A stretch of DNA of 55,585 nt from JAGLSB01 sp023135955 (GCA_030673645.1 DAOVIO010000011.1:1-55585); one strand, 5' to 3'; positions 8,861-18,504 are shown, counted from the first letter of the stretch. Program-made: numbers and translations. The notes: a model not told the origin generated them from the letters alone.

Positions 8861-9617
8861 GATAATTTCTTCCTATTCTAAAATCTGTTTTCAAAAACTT
8901 CTCATTTTTAATTTCGTTTATATCCAAATCAAAATTAATAACAGAGCTTCCATTTCTATAATAACCATGAATCGAATTTAAACTAAATTCAACTCTTTCA
9001 AAAAATAGTTTTGTTTCAATCTGTTTAACATAATCTAAGTAGGATAGGTCGAATATTTGAAGACCATCCAGGTAATAACTACATAAAACATTCTGACCGG
9101 GTCCTAATTCGTCTTTAAAAAGAATCCTATCTTCGTCTATGTTGCTTTTATTGAGGAAGTTATCAAGCCCTGTTGATGCATTTAATATTAATCCTGTAGC
9201 TATTAAATTTTCTACGCTTGCAAAATTTAATAGCCTGGTTAGCTCATTCTGGTCATTTTTAATATTTCCAAAATAATATTCACGGCTAATTCTGTTTATA
9301 TATTTTAAAGAATCTTTCGTAAGTTGAAATCTTAACATTTCAAATCCAAGCAGCTTCACACTAAAAAATATCTGCTTATCTTTCTCTAAATAGAAATTAA
9401 TTTTTGCCCTATTTGTTTCCTCGCCCTCAATTATAATATTTGCATTTTCTATCAAAATATATTGTGGAATAACTTTGCTTTCATAATTGATTCTCAACTC
9501 TTTTTTTAAAATGGTTTCAGTATTATCGGGTTTTACAATTCTTCTCCATTTTGCACAGGAACTGAAAAAAAGTATAATTAAACTTACAATAATTATATGT
9601 TTTCTTATCAATAACAT
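8838..9617 (-). CDS. DUF4292-type lipoprotein
   Basis: A 259-residue predicted lipoprotein: hydrophobic signal followed by a FFSSC lipobox (Cys about residue 21). The remainder looks beta-rich, like LolA/LolB-type folds, and matches the DUF4292 family, which in Bacteroidota sits between a TPR protein and an EnvC-like protein. A role in outer-membrane lipid or lipoprotein handling is only inferred. It overlaps both neighbours (23 and 10 bases), indicating one translational unit. Confidence 0.8.
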   Translation of the reverse strand: MLLIRKHIIIVSLIILFFSSCAKWRRIVKPDNTETILKKELRINYESKVIPQYILIENANIIIEGEETNRAKINFYLEKDKQIFFSVKLLGFEMLRFQLTKDSLKYINRISREYYFGNIKNDQNELTRLLNFASVENLIATGLILNASTGLDNFLNKSNIDEDRILFKDELGPGQNVLCSYYLDGLQIFDLSYLDYVKQIETKLFFERVEFSLNSIHGYYRNGSSVINFDLDINEIKNEKFLKTDFRIGRNYHEIDSLL

Positions 9618-11269
9618 AATTCAAGTTTCGGTTTAATTATTCCTGAATCATAACCCTCATCCAATGCCTTCTTATAATATTCACCTGCTTTTTGCTTTTC
9701 TCCAAATTTAAAAAGAGCTTCAGCATAGTGAAATAGAATATCAGGATCATCTGATAATGCGATAGCTTTTTCTAAATATTCTATAGCTTCCTTCGTTCTG
9801 TTCTGCTTAAATAATATCCATCCATACGTATCCAGATAAACAGCGCTCTCAGGATTTCTAATAATTGTTTTATAGCTTAATTTTTCAGCCCTATCAAGAT
9901 TAATTCCTTCGAGCGATAAATAATAGCTATAATTATTAAGAATGGGGAAATTTTGAGGGTCTAGTAGAATTAATTCTTCAAAATAGGAAAAGGCCTCTTC
10001 ATTATATTCAAGTTTATATGCGCTTTCAGCAAGAAACGTTAGAAACTGTATTTGCAAATCTATCTCCAATCCTAGTTGATAGTTTTCTTTTAAAATATTA
10101 TATGCTTTTTCAAAATCGTTTTTCTGAAAATATCCAATTCCAATAAATAAATATAAATCTGTTTTATTGGGGAAATAACTTATTGCTTCATTTCCCAATT
10201 CAATAATATCATTACTTAATCCAAGTAAACTAGCATTGTATATAGCTTGTTGCCATAAAGGATAGTTTTCATTCTCTTCCTTCAACAGTTTCTTGATTTG
10301 CAAATAGGACTGCTCATAATTTTCAACTTTAAAATAGAAATCGTAAGCTACTCTGGATACAATATTTTCTGTGGGATACAAAACTAACAAACTACTTATA
10401 ATCTGCTCTATTTCTGAGTGGTATTTCAGCATAAAGTCTAAATTATCCAAATAATAAATAATTGTTTTAATCTTATTCTCCAGTTTAATTTTGGGGTCCT
10501 TAAAAGCTTTCTTCAAATAAGCAAAGCCTTTATTAAAATTTTTATTTTGAATATAATAATCTGCCAAATTAGTGACAGCGTATAAATTAGTTGTATCTAA
10601 CAAATAGGCCTGAAGGAAAAAACCCGAAGCCCTGTCCTTTTGACCAGTTTCATTAAGATATTCTGCCAAGAATATATAATAATCAGCGGACTCAGGAACC
10701 ATATCTTTTAATTTGAAAAGTTCTTTTTCACCTTCATTATATTTTTTTTGTCTTTTATAAATATCTACTTTTTTTAAAATAACAGTCTCGGATAATCCAT
10801 TTTTTAATTCAATATGATTCAGGTGTTTAAGGGCTTTTTTATATTTTTCAGTCTCCTCATAAATACCGACTAAAGAATATCGTAATTTAGAATCATCTTT
10901 CATTTTCAAATAATCCAGTATGATTTCCTCAGCCTCTTTATTCTTCTTTCTGAGTTTAAGAATTTCGATATATGCAACCATATACCAATAATTTTCCTTA
11001 TCGGATAAATAAGCTTCCTTGAAATATTTATAAGCCAGGTCTGCATTATTTAAAGCAATATAGATACTTCCAAGCTCATAAGCAGCAATTCCAGACTCAG
11101 GCTTTACACTTAAACACTTTTTATACAAATTTACAGCTTCGTTTATGTTGCCAATAGATTTCTGTCTATTAGCCTCAATTAGGGCAAACTCATAATTATA
11201 CTCCTGATCTACCTGAGCTCTCACCATCAAGTTAATTAACAAAAACGATATTATAATTACGATCCTCAT
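9608..11269 (-). CDS. Secreted TPR-repeat protein
   Basis: A 553-residue protein with an N-terminal signal peptide (hydrophobic 3-17, cleavage probably after the VRAQ region) followed by tandem tetratricopeptide repeats from end to end, for example the segments beginning NEAVNLYKKCLSVKP and KEAIEYLEKAIALSDDP. It is likely a periplasmic or outer-membrane-associated scaffold. It sits between the flippase and the DUF4292 lipoprotein, an arrangement common in Bacteroidota, so an envelope role is likely, but the partner is unknown. Confidence 0.85.
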   Translation of the reverse strand: MRIVIIISFLLINLMVRAQVDQEYNYEFALIEANRQKSIGNINEAVNLYKKCLSVKPESGIAAYELGSIYIALNNADLAYKYFKEAYLSDKENYWYMVAYIEILKLRKKNKEAEEIILDYLKMKDDSKLRYSLVGIYEETEKYKKALKHLNHIELKNGLSETVILKKVDIYKRQKKYNEGEKELFKLKDMVPESADYYIFLAEYLNETGQKDRASGFFLQAYLLDTTNLYAVTNLADYYIQNKNFNKGFAYLKKAFKDPKIKLENKIKTIIYYLDNLDFMLKYHSEIEQIISSLLVLYPTENIVSRVAYDFYFKVENYEQSYLQIKKLLKEENENYPLWQQAIYNASLLGLSNDIIELGNEAISYFPNKTDLYLFIGIGYFQKNDFEKAYNILKENYQLGLEIDLQIQFLTFLAESAYKLEYNEEAFSYFEELILLDPQNFPILNNYSYYLSLEGINLDRAEKLSYKTIIRNPESAVYLDTYGWILFKQNRTKEAIEYLEKAIALSDDPDILFHYAEALFKFGEKQKAGEYYKKALDEGYDSGIIKPKLELCY

Positions 11270-11276
11270 TTTAGCT

Positions 11277-12740
11277 TTAATTTCTTTTAACTTTCAAATT
11301 ACGTTCCAATAAAATAAATATAAACAGATACAAAAATAATGATAAGCTCTTTAAGCCATATAATATTAACTGATTAGTTATTGAATTATTCTTAAATAAA
11401 TAAAATAATAATATGGCAAGAAAGATATACACAAAAATTCTTTTAAGATCATAATTGATTTTATAATATTTTCTACCAAATAAGTAACTTAATATAATCA
11501 TAACAAGATAAGCGCTAAAATGTCCCCAGGCTGAAGCCATATATCCACATTTTGGTATAAAAATTACATTTACAACAATGGTAACGGCAGCCCCGGATAT
11601 TACGAGATAAGCACCAAATTTTGTAAGGTTTGTTAGTTTATACCATACTGATAAATTATAAAATATCCCCATAAACAAATTGGCCAAAAGAATTATAGGA
11701 ACAATAGCTATAGCCTCTCTAAACTCAACCCCAATAAAAAGTTTGAAAATATCAATATACAGAACAACCAACAAGAATATGCTCATAGCCGCAAAAATAA
11801 AATACTTCATTACTTCAGCATAAATTTCCTTTGCGTTTCCTTCATTCATTTTACTGAAAAAAAAAGGCTCAGCAGCATACCTAAACATTTGAATAAAAAG
11901 TGTCATTAATACAGCCAGTTTCAAATTAGCACCATAAATACCCAATTGCTCCATTGGAAGGTAAGGGGGTTGAATCATATATTTTAGTAAAATGCGGTCG
12001 ATAGCTTCGTTGATGGTTCCGGCCAAACCAGCTATAAGCAATGGAAAACTATATGATAATAACTTTTTTAATATTGTATACTGAAATTGTCCATCACTAA
12101 ATAAGATTTCTTTACTTAATAATATTGTCTTTGCAATTGTTGCAAACATATTGCTTAAAAGAACATAACCAATACGAAATTCCGGATTGTAAAATTTCGA
12201 AATCCAATCATATTCCTCATAATTATTAAAGCAATAAAGCACAAAAAACCAATTAAAAAATAAATTTACAGCAACCTCAATAACACGTATAAGACTGTAC
12301 TTCATTGCCTTATTTTGCAACCTAATTTTTGCAAAAGGAATGGCTGTAAGAGCGTCAAGACCAACTATAATCCCTATCCATAATATATACTTACTACTAC
12401 TCTCGTAACCAAGCACATCTGCAATTCGTTTGTAAAAAAGGAAAATGATAAGAATAAAGCTAAGCGACGATATTACTATGCTAATAAGAGATGTTTTATA
12501 TACATCTTTATCAGTTTCTTTTTCTTTACTAAATCGAAAATATCCTGTTTCTAAACCGTATGTTAAAATGACGATTAAAAAAACAACATAAGCATATAAT
12601 TCTGTTATAATTCCATATTCTGCTCTTGCAAAAATCCTGGTATAAAAAGGCGTTAAAAGTACATATGTAAGCAATCTTGGAATGACGACACCCAATCCAT
12701 AAACAGCTGTTTGTCCTGCTAATTGTTTAAGATAACTCAA
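11277..12740 (-). CDS. Polysaccharide flippase, MOP/Wzx-like
   Basis: A 487-residue integral membrane protein with about 12-14 hydrophobic segments. The N-terminus (AGQTAVYGLGVVIPRLLTY) and the conserved membrane Arg/Glu pattern place it in the oligosaccharide-lipid flippase group. It would move lipid-linked glycans across the inner membrane, but no glycosyltransferase is beside it, so the substrate is unknown. It is the promoter-proximal gene of the leftward run, with seven bases to the TPR gene. Confidence 0.9.
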   Translation of the reverse strand: MSYLKQLAGQTAVYGLGVVIPRLLTYVLLTPFYTRIFARAEYGIITELYAYVVFLIVILTYGLETGYFRFSKEKETDKDVYKTSLISIVISSLSFILIIFLFYKRIADVLGYESSSKYILWIGIIVGLDALTAIPFAKIRLQNKAMKYSLIRVIEVAVNLFFNWFFVLYCFNNYEEYDWISKFYNPEFRIGYVLLSNMFATIAKTILLSKEILFSDGQFQYTILKKLLSYSFPLLIAGLAGTINEAIDRILLKYMIQPPYLPMEQLGIYGANLKLAVLMTLFIQMFRYAAEPFFFSKMNEGNAKEIYAEVMKYFIFAAMSIFLLVVLYIDIFKLFIGVEFREAIAIVPIILLANLFMGIFYNLSVWYKLTNLTKFGAYLVISGAAVTIVVNVIFIPKCGYMASAWGHFSAYLVMIILSYLFGRKYYKINYDLKRIFVYIFLAILLFYLFKNNSITNQLILYGLKSLSLFLYLFIFILLERNLKVKRN

Positions 12741-12781
12741 TCCTTTAGTATATTTTCAATCATCATTAAATATTATTTTTG

Positions 12782-12789
12782 CAAATGTA
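12782..12789 (-). promoter_or_regulatory. Bacteroidota -7 element for the flippase-led operon
   Basis: TACATTTG on the minus strand fits TAnnTTTG, about 42 bases ahead of the flippase start. It is the likely main promoter for the run towards ybeY and perhaps beyond. Confidence 0.45.
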
Positions 12790-12829
12790 GAATTATTCAA
12801 TAACATTAAGGTCTTAATAGCCAACTGTT

Positions 12830-12845
12830 CTTTTAACATTAAAAG
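12830..12845. repeat. Short inverted repeat between divergent promoters
   Basis: CTTTTAACATTAAAAG has 7-bp arms around a CA spacer, between the flippase and cyclophilin promoters. It could be an operator or just AT-rich chance. Confidence 0.3.
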
Positions 12846-12877
12846 CTTTACTTTCTACCTATTAGAATAATAATAAC

Positions 12878-12885
12878 TACTTTTG
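12878..12885 (+). promoter_or_regulatory. Bacteroidota -7 element for the cyclophilin-pheS pair
   Basis: TACTTTTG fits TAnnTTTG and lies about 42 bases before the ATG at 12927. No clear -33 element is seen. Confidence 0.4.
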
Positions 12886-12926
12886 CCTTCTTTAATAAGC
12901 AATCTTTAATCTCTTATTCTTATAAA

Positions 12927-13589
12927 ATGTTTAATAAATTTGTGTTTTATCTTTTAGTTACAATTGTGCCCTTAAATCTTCTTTCACAAGACAAAGAGGG
13001 TGTTATAGCTAAGCTAATAACTAAATACGGAGATATAAACATATTGCTTTACAATTCAACACCATTACACCAGCAAAATTTTATAAAGCTTTCAAATGAA
13101 GGTTTTTATAATGACCAGCTTTTTCACAGGGTAATTAATAATTTCATGATACAAACAGGAGACCCAAATTCTAAAGGAGCTGATAAAGGCGAGTTTCTTG
13201 GGTCGGGGGGAGTTGATTACTCAATTCCTGCAGAATTTCGCGAAAATCTTTATCATAAAAAGGGAGCTATTTCTGCAGCAAGGAAGGGAGATTCGGTTAA
13301 TCCAAAAAGAGTGTCTTCTGGATCACAGTTTTATATAGTTCAAGGCCAGATTTATAGCCAAGAGCAGCTTGATGGATTTGTAAAAACAGGCCGCCACAAA
13401 GCTTTTACTTCCGAAGAGATTAAAAGCTATACAACTATTGGTGGAACACCACACCTTGATGCTACTTATACTGTTTTTGGTGAAGTTATCTCGGGCTTAA
13501 GTGTTCTTGATACAATTGCTTCCCAACCGGTTGATTCTTATAATAGACCTATTGAAGATATAAAACTTCAAATTAAAATTATAAAATAA
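12927..13589 (+). CDS. Peptidyl-prolyl cis-trans isomerase, cyclophilin type, secreted
   Basis: A 220-residue cyclophilin with a signal peptide (about 1-20), so it probably acts in the periplasm as a folding catalyst. Core motifs are present: FHRVINNFMIQTGDP (catalytic Arg in FHRV), GSQFYIVQG and TVFGEVISG. An insertion of about 40 residues between QFYIV and the TVFG strand is a common feature of Bacteroidota cyclophilins. pheS follows after eight bases. Confidence 0.93.
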   Translation: MFNKFVFYLLVTIVPLNLLSQDKEGVIAKLITKYGDINILLYNSTPLHQQNFIKLSNEGFYNDQLFHRVINNFMIQTGDPNSKGADKGEFLGSGGVDYSIPAEFRENLYHKKGAISAARKGDSVNPKRVSSGSQFYIVQGQIYSQEQLDGFVKTGRHKAFTSEEIKSYTTIGGTPHLDATYTVFGEVISGLSVLDTIASQPVDSYNRPIEDIKLQIKIIK

Positions 13590-13597
13590 TAATTTCA

Positions 13598-14617
13598 ATG
13601 CACGATAAAATCATTCAAATCATACAAGATTCTGAAAATTTTACTGCTGAAACTCTTGAGCAGATTGAAGAATTTAGAATCAAATATCTTAGTAAAAAGG
13701 GCATTGTTTCTGCTTTATTCGATGAGTTTAGAACAATACCTGGAGATCAAAAAAAAGAAGTTGGTCAACTTTTAAATCAATTAAAGATTTCCCTTCAAAA
13801 TAAAATAAATTCTCTTAAAGAACAGTTAAGTAATATAGTTACTACAAGTAATATACAGGACCTTACTCTTCCTGGTTCTCCAATTAATCAGGGATCCAGA
13901 CACCCTATTTCTATTGTTAGAAAAGAAATTCTGGAAATTTTTGCTCGCATTGGTTTCACTGTTTCTGAAGGGCCAGAAATTGAGGATGATAAACATGTCT
14001 TTTCAGCATTAAATTTTCCTCCCGAACACCCCGCTAGAGATATGCAGGACACTTTTTTCATTGAAAAAGATCCTGACATTCTTCTTAGGACACACACCTC
14101 TTCTATTCAGGTAAGAGTAATGGAAAAAACTAGCCCTCCAATCCGAACGATTTCTCCTGGAAGAGTTTTTCGGAATGAAGCCATTTCGGCTAGAGCTCAT
14201 TGTATTTTTCATCAGGTAGAAGGATTATATATTGATGAAAAAGTGTCGTTTGCAGATCTAAAACAAACCTTATTATATTTTGCCAAAGAATTATTTGGTG
14301 AATCAACAAAAATACGCTTACGCCCTTCCTATTTTCCTTTTACAGAACCATCAGCTGAAATGGATGTTTCCTGCAATTTATGTATTGGAAAAGGTTGTAA
14401 TGTGTGTAAATATACCGGATGGCTTGAAGTATTAGGGTGTGGAATGGTTGATCCTAATGTTTTAGAATTCAACAATATAGACAGTAAAAAATATACCGGT
14501 TTTGCCTTTGGGATGGGTGTAGAAAGAATAGCTATGCTTAAGTTCCAGATTCGCGATCTTCGATTATATTTTGAAAATGATTTGCGCTTTCTGGAACAAT
14601 TTTCAAGCGTTATCTAA
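13598..14617 (+). CDS. pheS: Phenylalanine-tRNA ligase alpha subunit
   Basis: Catalytic subunit of the alpha2-beta2 synthetase charging tRNA-Phe. The N-terminal coiled coil (1-85) is followed by the class II core: motif 2 FRNEAISARAHCIFHQVEG and motif 3 GFAFGMGVERIAML near the C-terminus. The insert with CNLCIGKGCNVC (four Cys) looks like a small metal-binding knuckle seen in part of this family. Length 339 is normal. pheT is not adjacent, so the two subunits are encoded apart. Confidence 0.97.
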   Translation: MHDKIIQIIQDSENFTAETLEQIEEFRIKYLSKKGIVSALFDEFRTIPGDQKKEVGQLLNQLKISLQNKINSLKEQLSNIVTTSNIQDLTLPGSPINQGSRHPISIVRKEILEIFARIGFTVSEGPEIEDDKHVFSALNFPPEHPARDMQDTFFIEKDPDILLRTHTSSIQVRVMEKTSPPIRTISPGRVFRNEAISARAHCIFHQVEGLYIDEKVSFADLKQTLLYFAKELFGESTKIRLRPSYFPFTEPSAEMDVSCNLCIGKGCNVCKYTGWLEVLGCGMVDPNVLEFNNIDSKKYTGFAFGMGVERIAMLKFQIRDLRLYFENDLRFLEQFSSVI

Positions 14618-14679
14618 TGTCTGTAAAAAGTGAGGTATCTAATTCTTGAGATCCCGTTTTGCTTCTTAAAAATTAATTC

Positions 14680-15096
14680 TCACTGATTTAAAACAATTTC
14701 ATATTCCAATTCCATGGATTCTTTATAAGAAACACTAACACCACAATACCGGTCTTTCGATAAATCGACGGCTTTCTGAATCTTAGCTAAAGGAAGATTT
14801 TCACCTGTAAACACATAAACAATTTTCATTTTAATGTAACGCTTTGGGTGCTCTTCAGAAAGTTCTCCCTCTACTTTAATTTCAAGATTTTTGTATTCTA
14901 CACGCATTTTCTTTAGAATTGACACCACATCCATTCCAGTACATCCAGCCAGAGCCAGCATCATTAATGGTTTTGGTCTTGGGCCGCGATCTTTACCGCC
15001 AACGCTTTCGTTTGCATCTATAACAAGTTTGTGTCCATTTAATTCTGTTTCAAAAGCCATTTCGTCAATCCAAGATAATGAGATAGATTCTTTCAT
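14680..15096 (-). CDS. OsmC/Ohr-family protein
   Basis: A 138-residue thiol-dependent peroxidase-like protein. The paired reactive cysteines are C52 (in AGCTGMD) and C118 (in DRYCGVS), as in OsmC/YhfA-type members; these reduce organic hydroperoxides, though YhfA-like members lack a proven substrate. It is divergent from a Crp/Fnr regulator 106 bases away, which may control it. Confidence 0.9.
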   Translation of the reverse strand: MKESISLSWIDEMAFETELNGHKLVIDANESVGGKDRGPRPKPLMMLALAGCTGMDVVSILKKMRVEYKNLEIKVEGELSEEHPKRYIKMKIVYVFTGENLPLAKIQKAVDLSKDRYCGVSVSYKESMELEYEIVLNQ

Positions 15097-15130
15097 GATT
15101 CAAATTTTTTATATTTTTATCCTTTGGCGG

Positions 15131-15138
15131 CAAATTTA
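15131..15138 (-). promoter_or_regulatory. Bacteroidota -7 element for the osmC-like gene
   Basis: TAAATTTG on the minus strand fits TAnnTTTG, about 35 bases before the OsmC start. Confidence 0.45.
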
Positions 15139-15148
15139 ATTATTAATA

Positions 15149-15183
15149 CCTATTACAGCCAAATTCATCAGCCTAATAATAGG
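15149..15183. promoter_or_regulatory. Inverted repeat in the osmC-crp divergent region
   Basis: CCTATTA at 15149-15155 is mirrored by TAATAGG at 15177-15183, just upstream of the Crp/Fnr gene. A 21-base spacer is long for a Crp-type operator, so a role in autoregulation is only a guess. Confidence 0.3.
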
Positions 15184-15202
15184 CAACTAACAAATAAATA
15201 TC

Positions 15203-15892
15203 ATGGATTGTGCGGAAAATTGTTTTTCAAAATCACATTTCCTTTTTAAACACCTGACTGATAGCGAGCTAGATCTTATTATTTCTCATAAAGACGATGG
15301 GCTTCATAAAAGAGGTAGTGTTTTATACAACGAGGGTAATAGAATAAAGGGTATTTATTGCATTAATTCGGGAATAATAAAACTATTCAAAACAGGTGTA
15401 GATGGAAAAGAACAAATCCTCCGTTTTGCAAGTGCTGGGGAAATTATAGGATATCGCTCTGTTCTATCATCAGAGTTGGCTTGCACAACTTCGGAAGTAA
15501 TTAATGAATCTACAAGTTGTTATGTTCCTGGCGAAATAGTGATTGAACTAATTAAGAATAACGGGGATTTTGCCCTTGAATTAATGCAAATGACTTGCAG
15601 GGAATTGGGTGAAGCAAATTCATATATAACAGACATTGCACAAAAAACCGCAAAGGAACGATTAGCAGAAATACTAATTCATTTGAAAAATGAATTTGGT
15701 GTAGATGAAAATGACGTACTTAAAATTTCACTTACCCGTGAAGAATTAGCAAATATTGTTGGTACTGCAACAGAGTCTATCATAAGAATGCTTTCAGAGT
15801 TTAAACAGGAAAAGCTTTTAGAAATAAAGGGGCGGAATATTAAAATTCTTGATTTTTCAAGCTTGAATAATATTTCAAATTCCTTTTTTTAG
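15203..15892 (+). CDS. Crp/Fnr-family transcriptional regulator
   Basis: 229 residues: a cyclic-nucleotide-binding-like beta barrel (about 15-125), a dimer helix and a C-terminal winged helix (LTREELANIVGTATESIIRML, recognition helix about 178-198). Cysteines at 3, 7, 53, 94, 106 and 132 are visible; the C3/C7 pair and C94 might hold an Fe-S cluster or sense redox as in Fnr relatives, but the spacing is not that of E. coli Fnr. The divergent osmC-like gene suggests an oxidative or nitrosative stress role. Confidence 0.9.
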   Translation: MDCAENCFSKSHFLFKHLTDSELDLIISHKDDGLHKRGSVLYNEGNRIKGIYCINSGIIKLFKTGVDGKEQILRFASAGEIIGYRSVLSSELACTTSEVINESTSCYVPGEIVIELIKNNGDFALELMQMTCRELGEANSYITDIAQKTAKERLAEILIHLKNEFGVDENDVLKISLTREELANIVGTATESIIRMLSEFKQEKLLEIKGRNIKILDFSSLNNISNSFF

Positions 15893-15929
15893 TAATGGGT
15901 ATTGGTTGGGTATCCGGCAACTTAAATAA

Positions 15930-16949
15930 TCAAAAAAGTCTATCCTGACTATTCTTAATAATTCCCAAATGTTTATACGATAGTTCGGTAACTTCCCGTC
16001 CTCTGGGTGTGCGTTTAATATAGCCTTCTTTTATTAGAAATGGTTCATAAACTTCCTCAATAGTTCCTGAATCTTCTCCTACTGCAGTTGCAATATTGTT
16101 CAGGCCCACAGGCCCACCTCCAAATTTATCAATTATAGTTGTTAGGATCCGGTTATCCATTTCATCCAAGCCCGCTTTATCAATATTCAGGGCTTCTAGT
16201 GAGTGTTTAGTAATGTCAATATTTATTCTCCCGTCACCTTTTACCTGGGCAAAATCACGCACTCTTCTTAATAAAGCATTTGCAATTCTTGGCGTTCCCC
16301 TGCTTCTTGATGAGATTTCAATGGCTGCATCATCAAATATTTCAACACCTAAAATATTTGCGGACCTTTTAACGATTTTTGTTAGGGTTTGTTGGTCGTA
16401 ATACTCTAATAAGGATTTTATGCTAAAACGAGCTCTAAGGGGGCTTGTGAGTAAACCTGAGCGGGTAGTTGCACCTATCAATGTAAACGGATTCAAATTC
16501 AATTGAACAGACCTGGCACTTGGTCCTTTATCAATTAGTATATCAATTGTGTAATCCTCCATTGCTGAATACAAATACTCTTCAACGATTGGGGCCAGTC
16601 GATGAATTTCATCAATAAACAAAACATCACCATATTCAAGTCCCGTTAGTAATCCAGCTAAATCTCCTGCTTTATCAAGCACCGGACCGGAGGTAATCTT
16701 GATACTTACTTCTAACTCGTGGGCAATAATATTTGCAAGAGTGGTTTTTCCTAATCCCGGTGGACCATGAAGCAATACGTGATCTAAGGCTTCTTCTCTT
16801 AATTTGGCAGCCTCCACAAAAACTTTTAAATTCTCTATGATGCTTTTTTGTCCTGAAAAATCAGAAAAACTAAGAGGCCTTAGCTTTTGTTCAAAATCTT
16901 TTTCCACATCTTGAGGACCCTGCTCTTCTATATTAAATTCTTCTCTCAA
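15930..16949 (-). CDS. ruvB: Holliday junction branch migration ATPase RuvB
   Basis: The AAA+ motor that drives RuvA-bound Holliday junctions. Walker A GPPGLGKTTLA, Walker B LFIDEIHRL, sensor 1 GATTRSGLL and the arginine/sensor 2 region SRGTPRIANALLRRVRD are intact, followed by the C-terminal winged helix (GYIKRTPRGREVTE). Length 339 is normal. It lies two bases downstream of a MORN-repeat gene; ruvA and ruvC are elsewhere. Confidence 0.98.
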   Translation of the reverse strand: MREEFNIEEQGPQDVEKDFEQKLRPLSFSDFSGQKSIIENLKVFVEAAKLREEALDHVLLHGPPGLGKTTLANIIAHELEVSIKITSGPVLDKAGDLAGLLTGLEYGDVLFIDEIHRLAPIVEEYLYSAMEDYTIDILIDKGPSARSVQLNLNPFTLIGATTRSGLLTSPLRARFSIKSLLEYYDQQTLTKIVKRSANILGVEIFDDAAIEISSRSRGTPRIANALLRRVRDFAQVKGDGRINIDITKHSLEALNIDKAGLDEMDNRILTTIIDKFGGGPVGLNNIATAVGEDSGTIEEVYEPFLIKEGYIKRTPRGREVTELSYKHLGIIKNSQDRLF

Positions 16950-16951
16950 TA

Positions 16952-18502
16952 TTATTTAATTGTCTTAAATGAACCCTCGGGTAAATTAATTTTTTCTCCG
17001 TTTATTCTGTATTCTGTGTTGTGTTTATAGGTAATTGTCATTTTTACATTTCCAAAACTATCATATTTTTTCCAGTTCTTTTCCCTTATCCCCATATCAA
17101 AATACCTTTCCTCTTTTATTATACCCGATGGATAATAAAACTTGTGCTTTCCTTGAGCTAATCCTTGGATAAATTTCCCTTCAAAATGCAATTTATCATC
17201 TAAATAATAATAATGCCAAACTCCTTCTCTAAGCCCTGTGATATAACTTCCTTTTTCGATGTGATCGCCAGAAAAATAACTCCAATCCCCTTCTTTTTCA
17301 CCATTTATAAATTTTCCCGAGCTAATAATTTTTCCACTTTCCGAATATTCTATCATTTTACCATCTTCTCTTCCATTAAAATAACCCTCTTCTCTATGTA
17401 GCTTACCCGAGATATAAAACCATGTCCACATACCATCGGGAAGTCCAGATAAAAAATCACCCTCCTGCTCTTTATTTCCATTTAAATATAAATAAGTCCA
17501 TAAACCTGTTTTCTTATTACTCAAATAATTTCCTTTTGCCCTTACTTCTCCACTTAAATAATATTCTTTCCAAAAACCTTTTTTTCTTCCTGTTTCATCT
17601 AAAATTCCTTCGGAAGTTAAAATACCAAAATCATTATAAATTTTTGAATTAACAACCTCTCCCTGATTGTCATAAAATCGATGAACTCCAACAGGTATAT
17701 TTTTTCTATAACTTCCTTGAAAAGTCAACTCTCCATTACTTCCAAATTCTCTTTTTATATCCAAATTTTGCTGCTCCATTATCTCCTCTTCTTCTTCAAT
17801 AATTACCCCCTTTTCATATTTCAATATTAACACAAGAGACCCTTTTTCATTATATTCTCTATAAAATCCATCTATCTCATTATCAATATATACAATCTCT
17901 TTACAAAGCTTACCATTTTCAAAATATTCTTTCCAAATACCTTGCTTTTTTCCTTCACCGTCAATTCTATTTACTTTTTCCAGACTAACTAAATAATTAT
18001 TACGGTATTGCATTATAGTGAATAACTCACCTTGAGTATTATATTCCCTGGCAAAACCCTCTTTTTTACCTTCTTTAAAAAATATTTCCTCTTTAATTAT
18101 TCCGTTCTCATAAAAATAAAATGATTTACCTTCTTTCTTATTATTTAAAAATAATTCCTTGGAAACAGTTACTGGCTCTGAATTATATTCATAGGAATAG
18201 GAATAACTATAACCATTCTTTTGACCAGATAAATAATTTATTTTTTTTATTAATTCTTCTTTATTATTGTAAAATGTCCATGTACTATCTAATAAATAGT
18301 TAGTTCTCAATCCTTCAGATTTAATAATTCCAGAATTATAATATGTTGACCAATATCCATCAGGTTTTCCATTTTTCATAATACCTTCACTGGATACTTT
18401 TCCATCATCATAAAAAAACTGTGTAAAAACATTTTGATTATTCTGCGAAGAAGTATTAATAAAAATAAATACCAATATTAAGATATTTGTTATGTATTTC
18501 AC
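16952..18502 (-). CDS. Secreted MORN/YwqK-like repeat protein
   Basis: A 516-residue protein with an N-terminal signal (hydrophobic 4-18) followed by about 20 tandem units of the YY-x-SG-x-IK-x-EG type (for example YYNSGIIKSEG, YYLSGEVRAKGNY, YFNGREDGKMIEY). These are MORN/YwqK-type beta hairpins that build a long beta solenoid. Some relatives are labelled toxin-antitoxin YwqK antitoxin, but nothing here supports that. It is tightly packed between nadA (2-base gap) and ruvB (2-base gap). Probably exported; function unknown. Confidence 0.85.
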   Translation of the reverse strand: MKYITNILILVFIFINTSSQNNQNVFTQFFYDDGKVSSEGIMKNGKPDGYWSTYYNSGIIKSEGLRTNYLLDSTWTFYNNKEELIKKINYLSGQKNGYSYSYSYEYNSEPVTVSKELFLNNKKEGKSFYFYENGIIKEEIFFKEGKKEGFAREYNTQGELFTIMQYRNNYLVSLEKVNRIDGEGKKQGIWKEYFENGKLCKEIVYIDNEIDGFYREYNEKGSLVLILKYEKGVIIEEEEEIMEQQNLDIKREFGSNGELTFQGSYRKNIPVGVHRFYDNQGEVVNSKIYNDFGILTSEGILDETGRKKGFWKEYYLSGEVRAKGNYLSNKKTGLWTYLYLNGNKEQEGDFLSGLPDGMWTWFYISGKLHREEGYFNGREDGKMIEYSESGKIISSGKFINGEKEGDWSYFSGDHIEKGSYITGLREGVWHYYYLDDKLHFEGKFIQGLAQGKHKFYYPSGIIKEERYFDMGIREKNWKKYDSFGNVKMTITYKHNTEYRINGEKINLPEGSFKTIK

Positions 18503-18504
18503 TT

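Noticed and set aside
16952..18502. Toxin-antitoxin YwqK antitoxin
   Set aside because: The label comes from repeat similarity only; the gene is secreted, has no toxin partner and lies between nadA and ruvB.
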